From Verrucomicrobium spinosum DSM 4136 = JCM 18804 (GTDB taxonomy: Bacteria; Verrucomicrobiota; Verrucomicrobiia; Verrucomicrobiales; Verrucomicrobiaceae), in contig NZ_ABIZ01000001.1 of NCBI RefSeq assembly GCF_000172155.1, forward strand, positions 5,737,105 to 5,801,104: a DNA stretch of 64,000 bases. The letters run 5' to 3'. The notes beneath the pieces are model-generated. The model ran no database searches. It was not told the DNA's origin and worked only from the letters and a program-made list of their open reading frames with translations. Each line of letters begins with the position of its first letter. The first letter of the stretch is position 1. A program made the position numbers and the translations under genes. This document shows, in pieces, positions 13,201-22,500 of this stretch.

Positions 13201-13313
13201 ACAAAATCATAAACCGCCTGAGCCTGAAGTCGTGAGACTCCCTGACACGCCAAGAGGGTTCCGAATGCTAGAAGTTGGAGGAAAAAGCGGGTGAAGTGAA
13301 GGGGGGGCTTCAT
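4206..13313 (-). CDS. Giant PATR repeat surface protein with PEP-CTERM tail (3035 aa)
   Basis: Signal peptide at residues 1-32 (MKPPLHF..., hydrophobic core FFLQLLAFGTLLA, cleavage near LQAQA). The body is almost wholly degenerate beta-strand repeats of the autotransporter-associated type (TIGR02601/PF12951): recurring phrases such as LTKQGAGTLELTGANTYQGT followed by SAGRLLVNN-like turns, rich in G, T, S, N and poor in Cys. The C-terminus is a classic PEP-CTERM signal: IPEPGRLALIAMAFGLTVLR plus a basic RRRK end. No autotransporter beta-barrel is present, so the expected route is Sec export followed by exosortase-type sorting to the envelope. Two copies of a non-PATR 'GxWA...TDWA' module and a fibre-like insert (about residues 2475-2585) interrupt the repeats. 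A run of ten G in the coding strand lies at about residue 2855. The larger downstream-numbered neighbour at 13513-34047 has the same architecture and orientation. Likely an extracellular adhesin, sheath or matrix fibre; ligand unknown. Confidence 0.9.
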   Translation of the reverse strand: MKPPLHFTRFFLQLLAFGTLLACQGVSRLQAQAVYDFVPITGTPTWNSTVNWNPATVPNAAGVIANITSNITAATTVNLDGARTVGMLFIGDPTSSHVFTVAAGSGGSLVFDNSAYGYALLSKTNGTQTDVISAPITLASNLNINTNVGTNGVRLNISGAITGNGYKVNIMGYSGVTFTGSTANTYDGLTTVYGRGVDDSGTPTLVLQKTDGVDAIKGNLQIGNANMGGNGRALVYLGASNQINNNSIISFDSVSGNNAYFQMMGFNETVRGIVDYTREGVIQVTNTQTGTGNSTLTMATLAGDNFYYAAYLRNNAGGSGVMNVAVTGAGTQTLSGDRIQYTGSTTIGSGATLIFETTSTGTTNGGFNSGFNSSGTSVQNDGTLGIRVVNNGLDQTFNKQILGSGGFTRYGNGVLRIDSVGSGGGAVTFGGSGVNIFGGRTIFNRATVVSAGGFNVDGLLSVQSNATQVTWSSTMSVAGGVKITGYNFGSGVNGTSVTPSITANGAATITSGNLDLEGGLFVVQNGTLNLTGGAINISDNVGELRILAQAGAVNRVTGTSAPAVNMNGGKVAFLAQAGGSTVSQTFGTLTLQGGLNLIETNNTATTSTLTFGNFARNAGGMVSFIGTGLGTAANKVMFTAGVANVSGIMGGWATVGTAGSPTDWAEYTANGVVAYTSYNTGAISAWNTTTNNGNVAISSSQGAPTGNVTINSLKFVTNDSTLNMGTFKLTLNSGGILANRNSTINGTGAIGLTSATNELFYYSSSGITTTINAVIGNTTARMSFIKGGSGAVVLGGLNTFTGDTIVNEGIVTIVDERGLGVVSGSSSVILNGGTLRGHSNLVNSGLTSLTIDDAGRSIILGAGDGAMAARDGTTMNITTGVTSQNGGRLLFDGSVGSWGGNVVLTGTLNLAGGVESFGTASATGTMTLNNTVGTGTIGGIRMFTRNLIVQGTNNITGNILVQGGNLDIGGTNTFSGTMTLDSGITTLQSSTALTTAVPSKGFDLTMTGGARLDTNGYNLTISSLTSGSISTTITGGAASAAPSSLTVNQASFTTYSGRILKNTGSTGTFGLIKQGSGNLTLTAIDSTYTGPTRIEGGTINVVRLANAGSASSLGAGSTLVLSPVNPADLVLAGGALRYIGNAAQGQFGGTNRTFTLGVGADAGALIADGIGRGSIFQMGRGNATANNTIAFEGSGARSLTLGGSNRGDNIFNLILGDGTGGATSLRKIGTGNWILGDPVFTGTNQANTYTGITEVLSGSLVAMMDGAFGFGKVIVSGGTGGQSAPNWINATVELRDVQYNRVQELNLNGGTLAARGNSSWAGSVAVGANSNLFVAAGGVLNLKGTLGGAGSLTQYGDGMVILSGGLTTYRDSLGPSNDAAVYTVVSGTLVLNYGGAYGTGVDGSKLSNTAALVLGGSRFGGALILSGERGSDNVEIVKSLTLNAGENKIIRDTTGVNNAIIRLNTITRNSGATIDFSDEGIASTDNGLTNGILGPWALISGTDWATKSTTQYDTPGGTGTNDLLIVRYTGYTINDDVNAWVATGNMDVQKDNTQAVNASAYTLRFNTPDGGDDMMTIILSGASNLSSGGGILVTSNMGNSAAVISGGSLTTSAADFLIYQNNPDAPLIISSVLTGGVGIDKLGPGELLLYGQNNYTGVTLINEGVTGIRSFGDVNVASGVGSASNAIDRLVFNGGTLQLNGAGGVSTSGRGYTVNNLAVWDIGNENTTLVLNGQYATGGTEADYIVKKVGAGILQLSGTRNTGYGITEWQIADGTVRWVTGNTDNKFAHSEDGKLTMMGGTLEVLGGGTDATRSQFLQGQFTVGTGASTLVVRSTTNQTAQLVLQRESNPVEVVWQRGSSIRFVEDNQGGGFPRIILNGITGVDQQVLLPRALYYDPNENQDAGINFFAFVNANGAANNSVEDFDGHINDSPNVSNWSLRLRTETMHFSDGESASEGFFGAITTLDTPIDTLRFFNNQDLDSVIQIDAGAGLILRQGAILQATHSGNTLKKITGDGELTSALGNSQDDTTDLLIHNWNPLRALEIDVAIVDYFVGGKSVNLVHTGNGTTSVSRANTYSGWTYLHGGVLRLDHASALPTTSHVQFHGGVLGLSSNYPLFEWSVGTGNNQVDWVGSGGFAAYGGDQTVNLGGLASPSTLVWGKGGFVLDNTSLIFGAHDSTGTLIFRNNIELGFKDRMVRADDGSAEVDGRISGVISGKEFGALVKSGFGGLELEASNSYSAGTQLAQGLLIGVQNDSFGSGAVLVGGTNDSRAVDALELRFNGSSLANSITIGKSEVTPATGNYEGISTIHTTANTQISGPVTLNRNAFLSVDAGTTARYSSLISAASNGGRSTLVGGGVVRLTGANAGFNFNSGASGNTAAVNGGMTIRDATLLVDNSQSLGTVTVELGDATKRLTPGVAVYATAGRSVLGVENNYKINADNLSAYGGAFLATADGSGTTDTPASVGAGNGAFYDISATIDGHQFTNADIGVWIVVKDEVEYPERNGIYRVVQINADGSMNIARVSEFDAAGEMNYGTQVAVTAGVSNIGKTYFMAAPNVATPNGATDPLYWKEDGLNPTVKLLANASGVSISNAIDINANGAGSMVLGTETDLVGSGVADNVSFSGNVVLQDGATGVAELKTLALSSADAVTSGQGVLFSGIFSEATGVGVNADILSLSKKGAGVATLSGNNTFHGSTSVDVGTLRITNSNALGAADGTAGTGTTIASGATLEIDGTSGAVTVGNENLSVGGTGVSAGGAVKVTGGSNTWNGAVTMTSDTTVNVVTSAALKFANTVQGAFALTKQGAGTLELTGANTYQGTTSVSAGRLLVNNATGSGTGTGSVTFASGTFLGGGGAIVAGLNNSVTLNSGSTLTIGNAGALAAEDFHITTSGTGVITLAGTIQFDLFTTQGGLNPTTANDRLVLTGSLNTVLNTPTSVLQVNSTFAVNASNYTAGRTWDLIDWTTMASGTFSNILATQGNFAGVPDLSSLNLQWDFSSLYTNGTISVVAIPEPGRLALIAMAFGLTVLRRRRK
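4742..4751 (-). repeat. Ten-base homopolymer (G on the coding strand) inside the giant gene
   Basis: Ten consecutive C on the plus strand (G10 in the mRNA) encode a GGGG stretch at about residue 2855 of the 3035-aa protein, upstream of the PEP-CTERM signal. Tracts of this length slip readily in other bacteria; a one-base change here would truncate or replace the last roughly 180 residues, including the sorting signal. Confidence 0.8.
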
Positions 13314-13336
13314 TGTAAATACTTCGTGAACTCCCT

Positions 13337-13365
13337 CTTATCTCAGGTTGAGCCTACCCTGACAA
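13337..13365 (-). promoter_or_regulatory. Probable promoter of the 3035-aa PATR gene
   Basis: On the minus strand TTGTCA (13360-13365), 17-nt spacer, GATAAG (13337-13342), placing transcription start about 15-20 nt before the ATG at 13313. No good Shine-Dalgarno follows. This suggests the two giant genes can be transcribed separately. The remaining spacer to 13512 shows no clear terminator for the upstream giant gene. Confidence 0.4.
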
Positions 13366-13512
13366 GAAAAATGCTTCGGCTTTTTGCGGCTAATTGCTTA
13401 GTCAACCTGAAGAACCTGATACTGCCAGGCCCAGAAGCGAGGAGGAGGCTGGTTGCGCTAAATGCGAATGGTGATCCACCTTTTAGCGGACCCCCACTCC
13501 ATGGAATCTGAC

Positions 13513-16500
13513 TCAGTTCGCTCTACGGCGACGGCGGAAGCCAAGGCACAGGAAGCCAAGCAGCAAGAGCATCATGCGGCCGGGTTCAGGCACAACACCG
13601 ACCACGATGAGGACACCGTAGTCCTTGAAGTAGCCGACATCCCACATGCGGTCAGCCCCGAGCGTTGGGAGCAGAAGGTCACCAGCCAGACCACCCGAGA
13701 CGTACCGGGAGCCACCCGTGTTGAAGGTGCCGCCCATGGTCCCCGACCAGTCGAGAAGCAGGAAGACATCCCCACCACGCCCGCCCCCAGTAAGGTAACC
13801 ATTGTCCAGGATGGCCACACTGCCCGTGGCAGTTGAGCCAATCGTCAACGTTCCATCCACCTGTATGAAGTCGTGACTTGCAGAGTTGACTGGCGACGAG
13901 GCGTAGCCGCTGATTGTCCCAGCCACGTAGGTTTCGTAGGTGGAAACCGATGTGAGGTAGCTCGTAGAAATATTCACATCGCTGGTCGTTGCATTGCTGA
14001 TCTGCAACTGCATCTGGGAATTGTTGCTAATCGTCAAAGCGCCCCCGAACTCCAGGCGGCCGTTCACGCCACCCGCTGAATCCCCAGGTGCAAGAATCCC
14101 AACCGTCGACCCAGAGCCAATCGTGGTGGCGCCAGCAATCCGGCCGGAACCCGCCAGGGTGGCGACATTGGCGGTGGCCAGTGTCGCACTCGCTGTGCCA
14201 ACGGTGACAGTGCCGGTGCCCTTGAGACTACCGTTGCCGCCCAAACCAACTTGCAGAGCTCCGCGATCCACCACGGTGGTGCCGGTGTAGGTGTTGGCCC
14301 ATGCGAGCACTTGGGTGGTCTGACCGGTTTTCACCAAGTTCAAGGCACCCGTTCCGTTGGTAATCGACCCAGCAAACACGGTGGAAGTCGTATCCGTGCC
14401 GCCATCCACAGTCAGAGTCTTGGCCGAGGCCCCAGAGTTGGTGATCAAACCGCCGCTGGTGTTCGATTCACTAGAGAGAGCCTTAACCTTCTCGTCAAAG
14501 TTGTTCATATCGAACGTCCCGCCATTTCGAACCTCCAGCTCGGAACCATCGGGGACGGCCCCAGCAACTCCGATCTTGACCAACCCACCTGCGACCACGG
14601 TTTTGCCACCATAGTCATTGGTGTTGTTGCCCAAGGTCAAAGTACCCGCCCCAGCTTTGATGAAGCCAGTGCCACCCGAGACTTTGCCATTGATGGTCGC
14701 CGCGACCTGAGGGCTGCTGACCGTGACGGTGTGGTTAATGCCAGCACTGAGAGACATTGCACCACTCAGGGTCAGGTTCTGGGTGCTCGCGGTCCCGCCA
14801 AATGTAAAGTCTCCGTTGACGGTGAAGGCATTGGTAATGGTGCGAACAGCGGTGCCCGCCTGGATCGTTGTCTCATCTTCCAAGGTGATGGCTCCCGTTC
14901 CGTAAGCATTGGTCGCAGCGCTGTTGTCAAGAATCAACGTTCCTGCAGCCACCTTCAGCCCGCCCGTCAGGATATGCGCCGTGCTACCAGAGAGGACCAA
15001 GGACCCATCGCCAGTCTTGGTGATCTGCCCGCCAGTCCCGGTGTAGTTCAATGGGGCACTGATGACCAACCCCATGGGAGAATCCCCTGTGATATTGATC
15101 ACAGGATTGTTGTTCGACAACTCAATGGAGGACCCAGAAATGGTCGGAGTGGTGGCAATGTTGTCATTGTCCACGGTGATTGCATTCGCGGCCGAGAGGA
15201 TGAGCTTGGTGGCCGTGGTCACCTGTGTCGTGCCGGATCCACCTCGGTTGTTGAATGTCAGGCTGGCCAATGTGTTGGTACCAAACATGGTCAGAACACT
15301 GCTTCCATTGAGGGTAACATTGGAGGCCGAGGCGATTTGACCCTCGAATGCGGTCATAGTGACGGTTGCCCCGTTGATCGTGAGATCTCCCGGGATCACC
15401 ACTGTTCCCGCCACGTTCGTCGTCAGAGTCAGCGTCCCTTGGTTGACGATCGTACCCCCCGTATAGGTGTTGGCACCCGTGAGCGTCAGACCACCCGCAC
15501 CTGACTTGACCAACGTCACCACACCCGTTCCACCCACCGACGTATCTTTGGTGTCTTTGATGAGTGAGTGGATGGTGGTCGTGTTCTGACCGATGTAAGC
15601 GATCAACTCCGTTGCGGAGGTTGCGTTTGTTCCAGCCGTCAATACACCGCGAAGAGCAAGCGTCCCAATATCCGTGTTCGCCGCGCCGCTCCTGAGCAAG
15701 CCGCCCGACTCAAGGACGAGGAGATCAGTTGCGGCCGAGTAGGTCAGGTTAATGGCGGATGCGCCCGCAAGACGCAGGGCGGTCGTGGTATTGGACGCAC
15801 CAAGAGCAGTTGTGCCCGTCAGGTTGGTAGTATTTCCGGAAGCCAGGGTGCTGGCATACGTCGGAAAACCGGATGCTCCGATGACTCCTACACCAGTACT
15901 CGTGCTGTAAGCCATATAGTCATAGGTGTTGGAGGCATTGGTTCCAATCGCCCATGCGCCCATGAAGGCCATGTCCGTGGTCGCCACTCCATTGATCTGC
16001 TCCAGGAAGTACCAAGGCTGAAGCTGCGCATTGGCTCCAAGAGCGCCGCCGGAAGCAACAAAGTTGATGGTCGCGCCGCTGCTGGACGAACGGACCAAGT
16101 TGCCGATCGTAAACACCGTCGAACTGCTGCTATTGGTCGCCGTCATCGAGTTCGCACCTTCGCCCAAGGTGACCGTTCCCACACGTTCGACAGCCCCAAG
16201 ACCTGACAGGGCGCTGAAATTGAGGGCACCTCCCCTCATGGAAATCGAGGCATTGTCTGCAATGCGGTTCAGCTTGTTGCTGATTCCAACTTCATTTGTC
16301 CCAGCATCAGAAAGCGCCAGCGTTCCATAGTGGATGTTGATGCTCGTGCTGGCCAGGCTTGCCTGGTCCGAGAGCGTCAAGGTACCACCGATGACATTGG
16401 TTGCACCCGTGTAGGTTTGCGCGGCCGTGATCGTCAGATTCCCTGACCCTGCTTTGGTCACCGTGACCGCATCACTGATCACGCCCGCATAGGTCGTGTT

Positions 16501-19500
16501 CGAGGTGGTGCTGGTGGTGAAAGTCGCGGCCGTGCTGCTGGTGATGTTTCCACCCGCTCCCGCCACAGTGTCGGAGGAACTGAGCGCTCCCACCGCCTGA
16601 CTGTTCCCATTGAGGTTCAGAAGGCCACTGTTCAGGCGCAGGTCTCGCACAGTCGCAGTCGTGGCAGTCTGAGCCACCAGGAGAGTGTTATTCCCCGCAT
16701 TCAGTACCAGAGTGCCCGCATTGATGTTCACCGAACCTCCCAGATAGCTCTGGGCACTGAGAGTCAGGGTGCCACTGTCAGCTTTCACAAGGCCCACTGT
16801 GGCTGAGGCACCGGTGAGGTAGCTGGAGACATTCAGATCTCCAAACGTGTGGAAATACATGAATGAGGCCGCAGTGGTGATGGCACCGCCGCTAATGGAG
16901 GAATTTCCATTCTCAGCCACAATGCCGCCGCTGGTCAGCGTAAGAGTATTGAGCGCTCCGAGGGCGTTGAATAGTGTTCCAGATTGATTGCCACCAGCGG
17001 AAGTCAGAGAACTGCCACCCGCAAGCGTCAGGCTGTTCACCGTTGTGCCCGTGGTCATGAGTTCAGCGCTGGCCACCCTGGAATTAGCCGTGGCGACCGT
17101 TACATTTCCGAACCCGGGATCCGTCGGCTGACCGGGAAGAGAAGTGAAGTCTGCCCCGGTGAGAACTCGAATGCCATTGGTGGGATCATAGGTAACAAAG
17201 CCGACATTTACCCCATCGTTGCCAACCATTTCCGCACGAATGCCATTCGTGAAGGTCGGTACCGTGCCTCCAAATTTCACGTTCACCGTCGTGTCCGAAG
17301 GAGCAGCCCCCAGGCCATTGCCTGTGAACAGGACTGTCCCGCCAGTCGCTCCCAGAGTATAAGCCGTTCCGCTGGAAGCAATCTGAAGGATGTTACTGCC
17401 GCTCCCCGTACCACCAGCGGTAACAGAGATGACGTTCTGGCCAGAGTTGACGGTCAGCGCACCGGTGATCTCGGAGAGAGCGGTGCCACCGCCCCCCACG
17501 ACTGACAAGGTTCCCCCATTCAGAGTGAGTGCCTTGCCACCGAGTCGGTTGGTGACATTAGTGGCCGCGTTGTTAAGCTCCAAAGTGCCACCATTGACAG
17601 TGAATGATGAAGCACTCGCCAAGGCCCCGGACTGGCCAAGGATCAATTTACCCTGGTTAACCGTCACCGCACCCGTGATGCCGTTGTTACCATTCAGAGT
17701 CCAGGTGCCTGCACCATTCTTGATGATGGCGGTGGCGTTGGAAGAAGTGGTCGAGAGGTTATTGAAGGCCGCAGCGATCACCCCATCTCCCGAACCACGA
17801 AGGTACAGAGTCTTGGCCCCGGCACCAGTGGCGGCAAATGCTGACGTGTAGGTCAGACTCCCGGCGCCTGCCACTTCAAGAGCAACGCTGCCGGTCGTGC
17901 CAGCGAAAGTTACAACACGATCGGTGGTTGCATTGGTACTGCCGATATAACGAAACCCGGCAAAATTCGCTGAACTGCCGAGCACGAGCGTCGAATTAGA
18001 GGTAGCCGTTGCAGCCCCCAACGAGCCCGCGCCAGCCCCAATGTTCCCGATCGAATTGAATGCCAAGGTGCCGCGAGTCACCGTAGTGGCTCCCGTGTAG
18101 TAGCTGACACCAGTGACCGACCAGATGCCGGCACCATCTTTGTTCAGGCGGACGATGCCGTTGTTTTCCATGAGGCTACCGGAGAACACGTTGCTTCCAG
18201 TTGAAATGCCTTGCAGGGTGAACGCCTTGGTCGTCACCGCCGCACCCAACGTGTCACCGTCGCTCATTCCCTGGACGTTGCCGCTGAGGGTCAATGCAGC
18301 TCCATATTGGCTTGCGTTATCAATGACGCCTGCCCCGCCGGTACCCACCAACTGGAACAAACGGTTCGTAGAGGCATTGGCATTGCCCAGATACTGCAAT
18401 GTGCCTGCATTGCCAGCTGATCCCAGACGAATCGCCCCGTCTTCGTAGGTGCCCGTACCGATGGAGCTGGCATTGCCTCGATCAGCCAGACTGGTCACGA
18501 TCAGTGTTCCCGCCTGGATCTCGGTCACCCCACCGTATGTACTATTGGCCGAGGTCAGCGTGACCGTTCCGGCTGTCGTTTTCACAAGCCGGGCTGGGAT
18601 CGAGTTCCCGGAGGTCCCAACATCCGCCAGGCTGGCGCGAATGGTCCCCGCCTGAACCGAGATGGTGTCAAAGGTGGTCGTCAACGTACCTGTGCCGTTG
18701 ATGATACCGTTGATCAGATTGATCCGTCCCACTGTGTCGTTGAAGGCCCCGAGATTCAGTGTGGCCGTGGCTGCATTAAGAATAAGGCCACCTGATGAGA
18801 GGGCATTATTGATTCCATAAGTCAGCGATCCCTGGAGAATTGTGGTATCACCGGTGTAGGTATTTGCGGCGTTAAGCGTGATGTCGCCCGATCCAGTCTT
18901 GGTAAGGCCGCCATTTCCACCGCCGCCCACAGCATTCCCGAATACGACGTTATTGCCATTGGTATCGAAGGTGCCTCCCGCCGTCTGGTAGTCGGCATAG
19001 GCAATCCCGGGTGCATCTGTCACACCGAGCGTAATCACCCTGCCACCTGACGTGAGATCGAAGCTTGCTCCGTACTTGAAGGTGCCGCCGTTCATGACCA
19101 GGGAGGTGCCCGTACCAATCTGGTTCACAGCACTGATCTGCAATACACCTTGGTTGATGGTGACTGCGCCAGTGAAGGTGCTGCCCGTGGCAGAAGAGAG
19201 AATGAGCGTGCCCGCACCGGACTTGGTGAAGGCAGCCGTCGTTGTAGTGAAGGGCGAGTCAACCGTCAGTGTACCGGTGTTGGTTACATAGACGATGTAT
19301 TCATTGGCAGCGCCAGTGGTGATACCAGAGTAGCCGTCAATTCGACCACTCAGGTTCGAGGTTCCGGAGACGTTCGCCTGCATGATGGCACCGCTCGTGA
19401 TCGCAAGCACCCCAGTGCCAGACATCGTCACATCCGTCGTGCCAGTATCGATCCTAAGACTGTTCGCGGTAGCAGCTCCCAAGCCCGTGGTGGTCGCGGA

Positions 19501-22500
19501 AATCGCGAAGTTGGAGGTTGGAGTCCCCGTCAGGTTGGCATAGGCAGTTTCGTACTCAGCGGTGGTCAATGGACGGTAGCCCGTGGTGGCGGCATAGGTC
19601 ACGAAGCTGTTCCCCACACCGTGAGTGGTGCTTCCAGCGGCCGTATTGTCACCAATGATCCAAGGTGTGATGCTGATGGTTTTGCTCCCCGCAGCACCAC
19701 CGCCACCAATAAAGTTATTGCCCGTAGGAGTGACGGCATTGGTGAGGCGCCCTGTGTTCAGGTTGCTGCCAGAGATGTCACCAAGGTTGTTCCCGCGAAC
19801 GAGGAGGGTGGAACGGTTGTTGCGCTGGATGTCGTTTGCAGCAACCCCCATGGTGCGGATGGCCGATCCGTTCGAAGCGTTGGCCTGAAGCGTGATGGTA
19901 TTGGCACCACCGAGCAGGTTCAGCACCCCGATAAATTCCGTCTTGCTGGAGTCGTTGCGATCACTGTTGGCACGCAGACCGTCTTTGCCGCCAGTATTGA
20001 TCAAGGTGACCATCGCGGTGTCACGGATTTTGCTGAAAGCTTCCGTACCGGAGTTGAAGTCCAGCAATATCGTGCCTGCATTCAAGAAGTATGAATTTGC
20101 GCCGTTGACGTTCGAAACGTTGCGAGAGGAGAACGTGATTTGACCACCTTCCACGACAATATTGCCAGCGAAGGTATTCGCGATGCCGTTGAAGTTCAGC
20201 ACACCGGTGCTGTTGGACTGGTAGACCAGCGTCCCAGTTCCGGTGAGGTTTCCATTCCAGTTCTGGTTATTGGTCCCGGTGACACTGTTGATACGGAGAG
20301 TGACGTTCGCGGCAATGTTCACGCCCGTGTTGGCCGCCGTGGAGCTTGAACCATTGACCAGGCCTCCAATGGTTTCATTGCTCTGGACATCGAGGTAAGC
20401 GCCAACACGGTGAGCCAGCACCACCACGGAACTGTCGCCAATAGCCCGGCCACCAGAAGCCTGCACTCCGCCTTCGTAGATGGAAAGATTTCCAGCGAAC
20501 GTATTGTCGCCGTTGAGGACAAGGAGTCCGGAGCCAAGTTTGGTGACCCCCTGGTCGCTTCTAATATTCGCCGCCACTGTGGTGGTGCCCGTGTTGTAAA
20601 GGGCAAAGATCAGGTCACGCGCTTCGTTCTCAGACTCCAGGATGCTTCCTTCGGTGCCAATTGTCACGGCGCTTGCACCAGCAGTGCTCGTCACCATGAT
20701 ATTGCCAGTGGTCACGCCCAGTGTCTTGCCGGCGGCAACGCTGAAATTGGCGGCTGCATTGGCGTCGTAGCGAAGGCTGTTGATCACCACATCATTCGCT
20801 ACACTACCGGCAGGCCCGGCAGAGAGGTCAATGTTGCTCCCGGCGGCCCATGATGCAAGATTAGTCACATTGACACCCGTGAGGCGGCTCACATTGCCTG
20901 CCGCATCGGTCACGCCAAAGCCCATCACCCCTGAAGCATCCTTCACGAAAAGGCCGCCAAAGGTAGTGCCAGCAGCATAAACTGCCGTGTTGGCACTGTC
21001 AGCAAAACGGAAGACACCGTTCCCGCCAGACATGTCGTAGGTGAGCACCCCGGTCAGCGGACCAGAGAAGGAGTTGTTATTATTCCGCTGATAGGTCACG
21101 GCGCGAAGCATGGTCGAAGACCCGGCGATCACCAAGTCCGCAGCCCCCGTGCCAAGCTGTAGACCCGTGACATCCTCCACAATTGCCACCGTGTTGGAAC
21201 CCTTGAGCACCAGTGACCCGGCACCGATCTGAGCGCTATAGTCGTTGGCGTTGATGGCCAACGTGCCAAATCCGAGGAGAGCAGTAGAGGAGAGCTTGGT
21301 TCCTGTGTTCAGTCCGTAGTCGAGCACCAACGAACCGCCCCTCAGTGTCGTGCTACCTGTATAGGTATTGTCACCCGCCAACACCAATGTACCCGCATAA
21401 CGCTTCACGAGTGCGGCACTGGTTCCTGTACCGATGATGCCTGCGTTAATGGTCACATCTGCCGCAGCACCCGCTGAGTCATTGATATCGAAGTTCCTGG
21501 ACGCGTTGAGCAAACTCACAAAGCCGGAAATGGCACCCACGTCACCAACCGTTGCCCCGAGACCCGTAGTAGAGCCCTGGTAGTAAAAGCTGCTGTTAAC
21601 CGCCAGAGTATTGCCGCCCAAAAGAATGGTCTGAGTTGCCGCATTGGGTGCCCCAGTACCAAGGCCCTGACCACCTGTCATCACCACGGTAAGCGTGGCT
21701 GGGCCTGCGGATGTCTGCATCTGAGAGATATCCAGCACACCCGAACCGAATCTGAAGTCGTTTGCGATGTTCATGTCGCCAACATTTTCAAACTTCAGCA
21801 CCCCAGCAGCATTGGTGGAACTGTTCCCCATGTACAGATAGTTCAACCGTACATAGTTGGAGCCCGATACGCCGTTGCCCACGAGTGTCAGAGTGCCATT
21901 GCCTATCTTGGTGATGGCGTGCGCCCGCGTGGTGAAGTCCACACCACCCGTGAAGGTAGCGGTTTGGCCTGCAGCAACGTTTACAGTCACATCCTGGCCG
22001 TCCAAAGCAGCCGTACCGCTGGTGAACGCGCCGGTGAAAGTGGTATCCCCCGTCACCAGAACGGTAACGCCGCCGGTGCCGTGTGAAATCACCTTGTTGG
22101 CAATCGTCAATCCACCCACTTCAAGCACTGCGCCCGACTGTCTCAAGATGATGTCACCCGTGCCTGCTGCCGTGTTCGAACCAAGCACCAAGGTGCCGGC
22201 GTCAATGATGGTACGGCCGGAGTAGGTATTTGCCCCATCCAAGATCCAGCGACCTGCGCCGGCCTTGACAACTTCGGTGATTCCACCTGTTCCGTCTCCA
22301 ATAATGGACGAGAATCGGTTGTCCGCGGTGTTGCTACCTGTCAGCAGGAACTGGCGCGCACCCGAGCCAGCAAAGGCAATCGCGCCCGCATTGCTGAAGA
22401 TGAGCGCACCAGTGGTACCCGAAGAATCAATCCCGCCGGTCACCGAATGGATGTTCAAGGTCGAGTTGCCGTTGGCATTCGCGCGGAAAGCAACCGCGGT

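Noticed and set aside
14251-15504. 417-residue plus-strand open frame inside the 20.5-kb gene
   Set aside because: Antisense shadow of the PATR repeats; low-complexity, His/Arg/Gly-rich and without domains. Many similar plus-strand frames across 4206-34047 were dismissed for the same reason.
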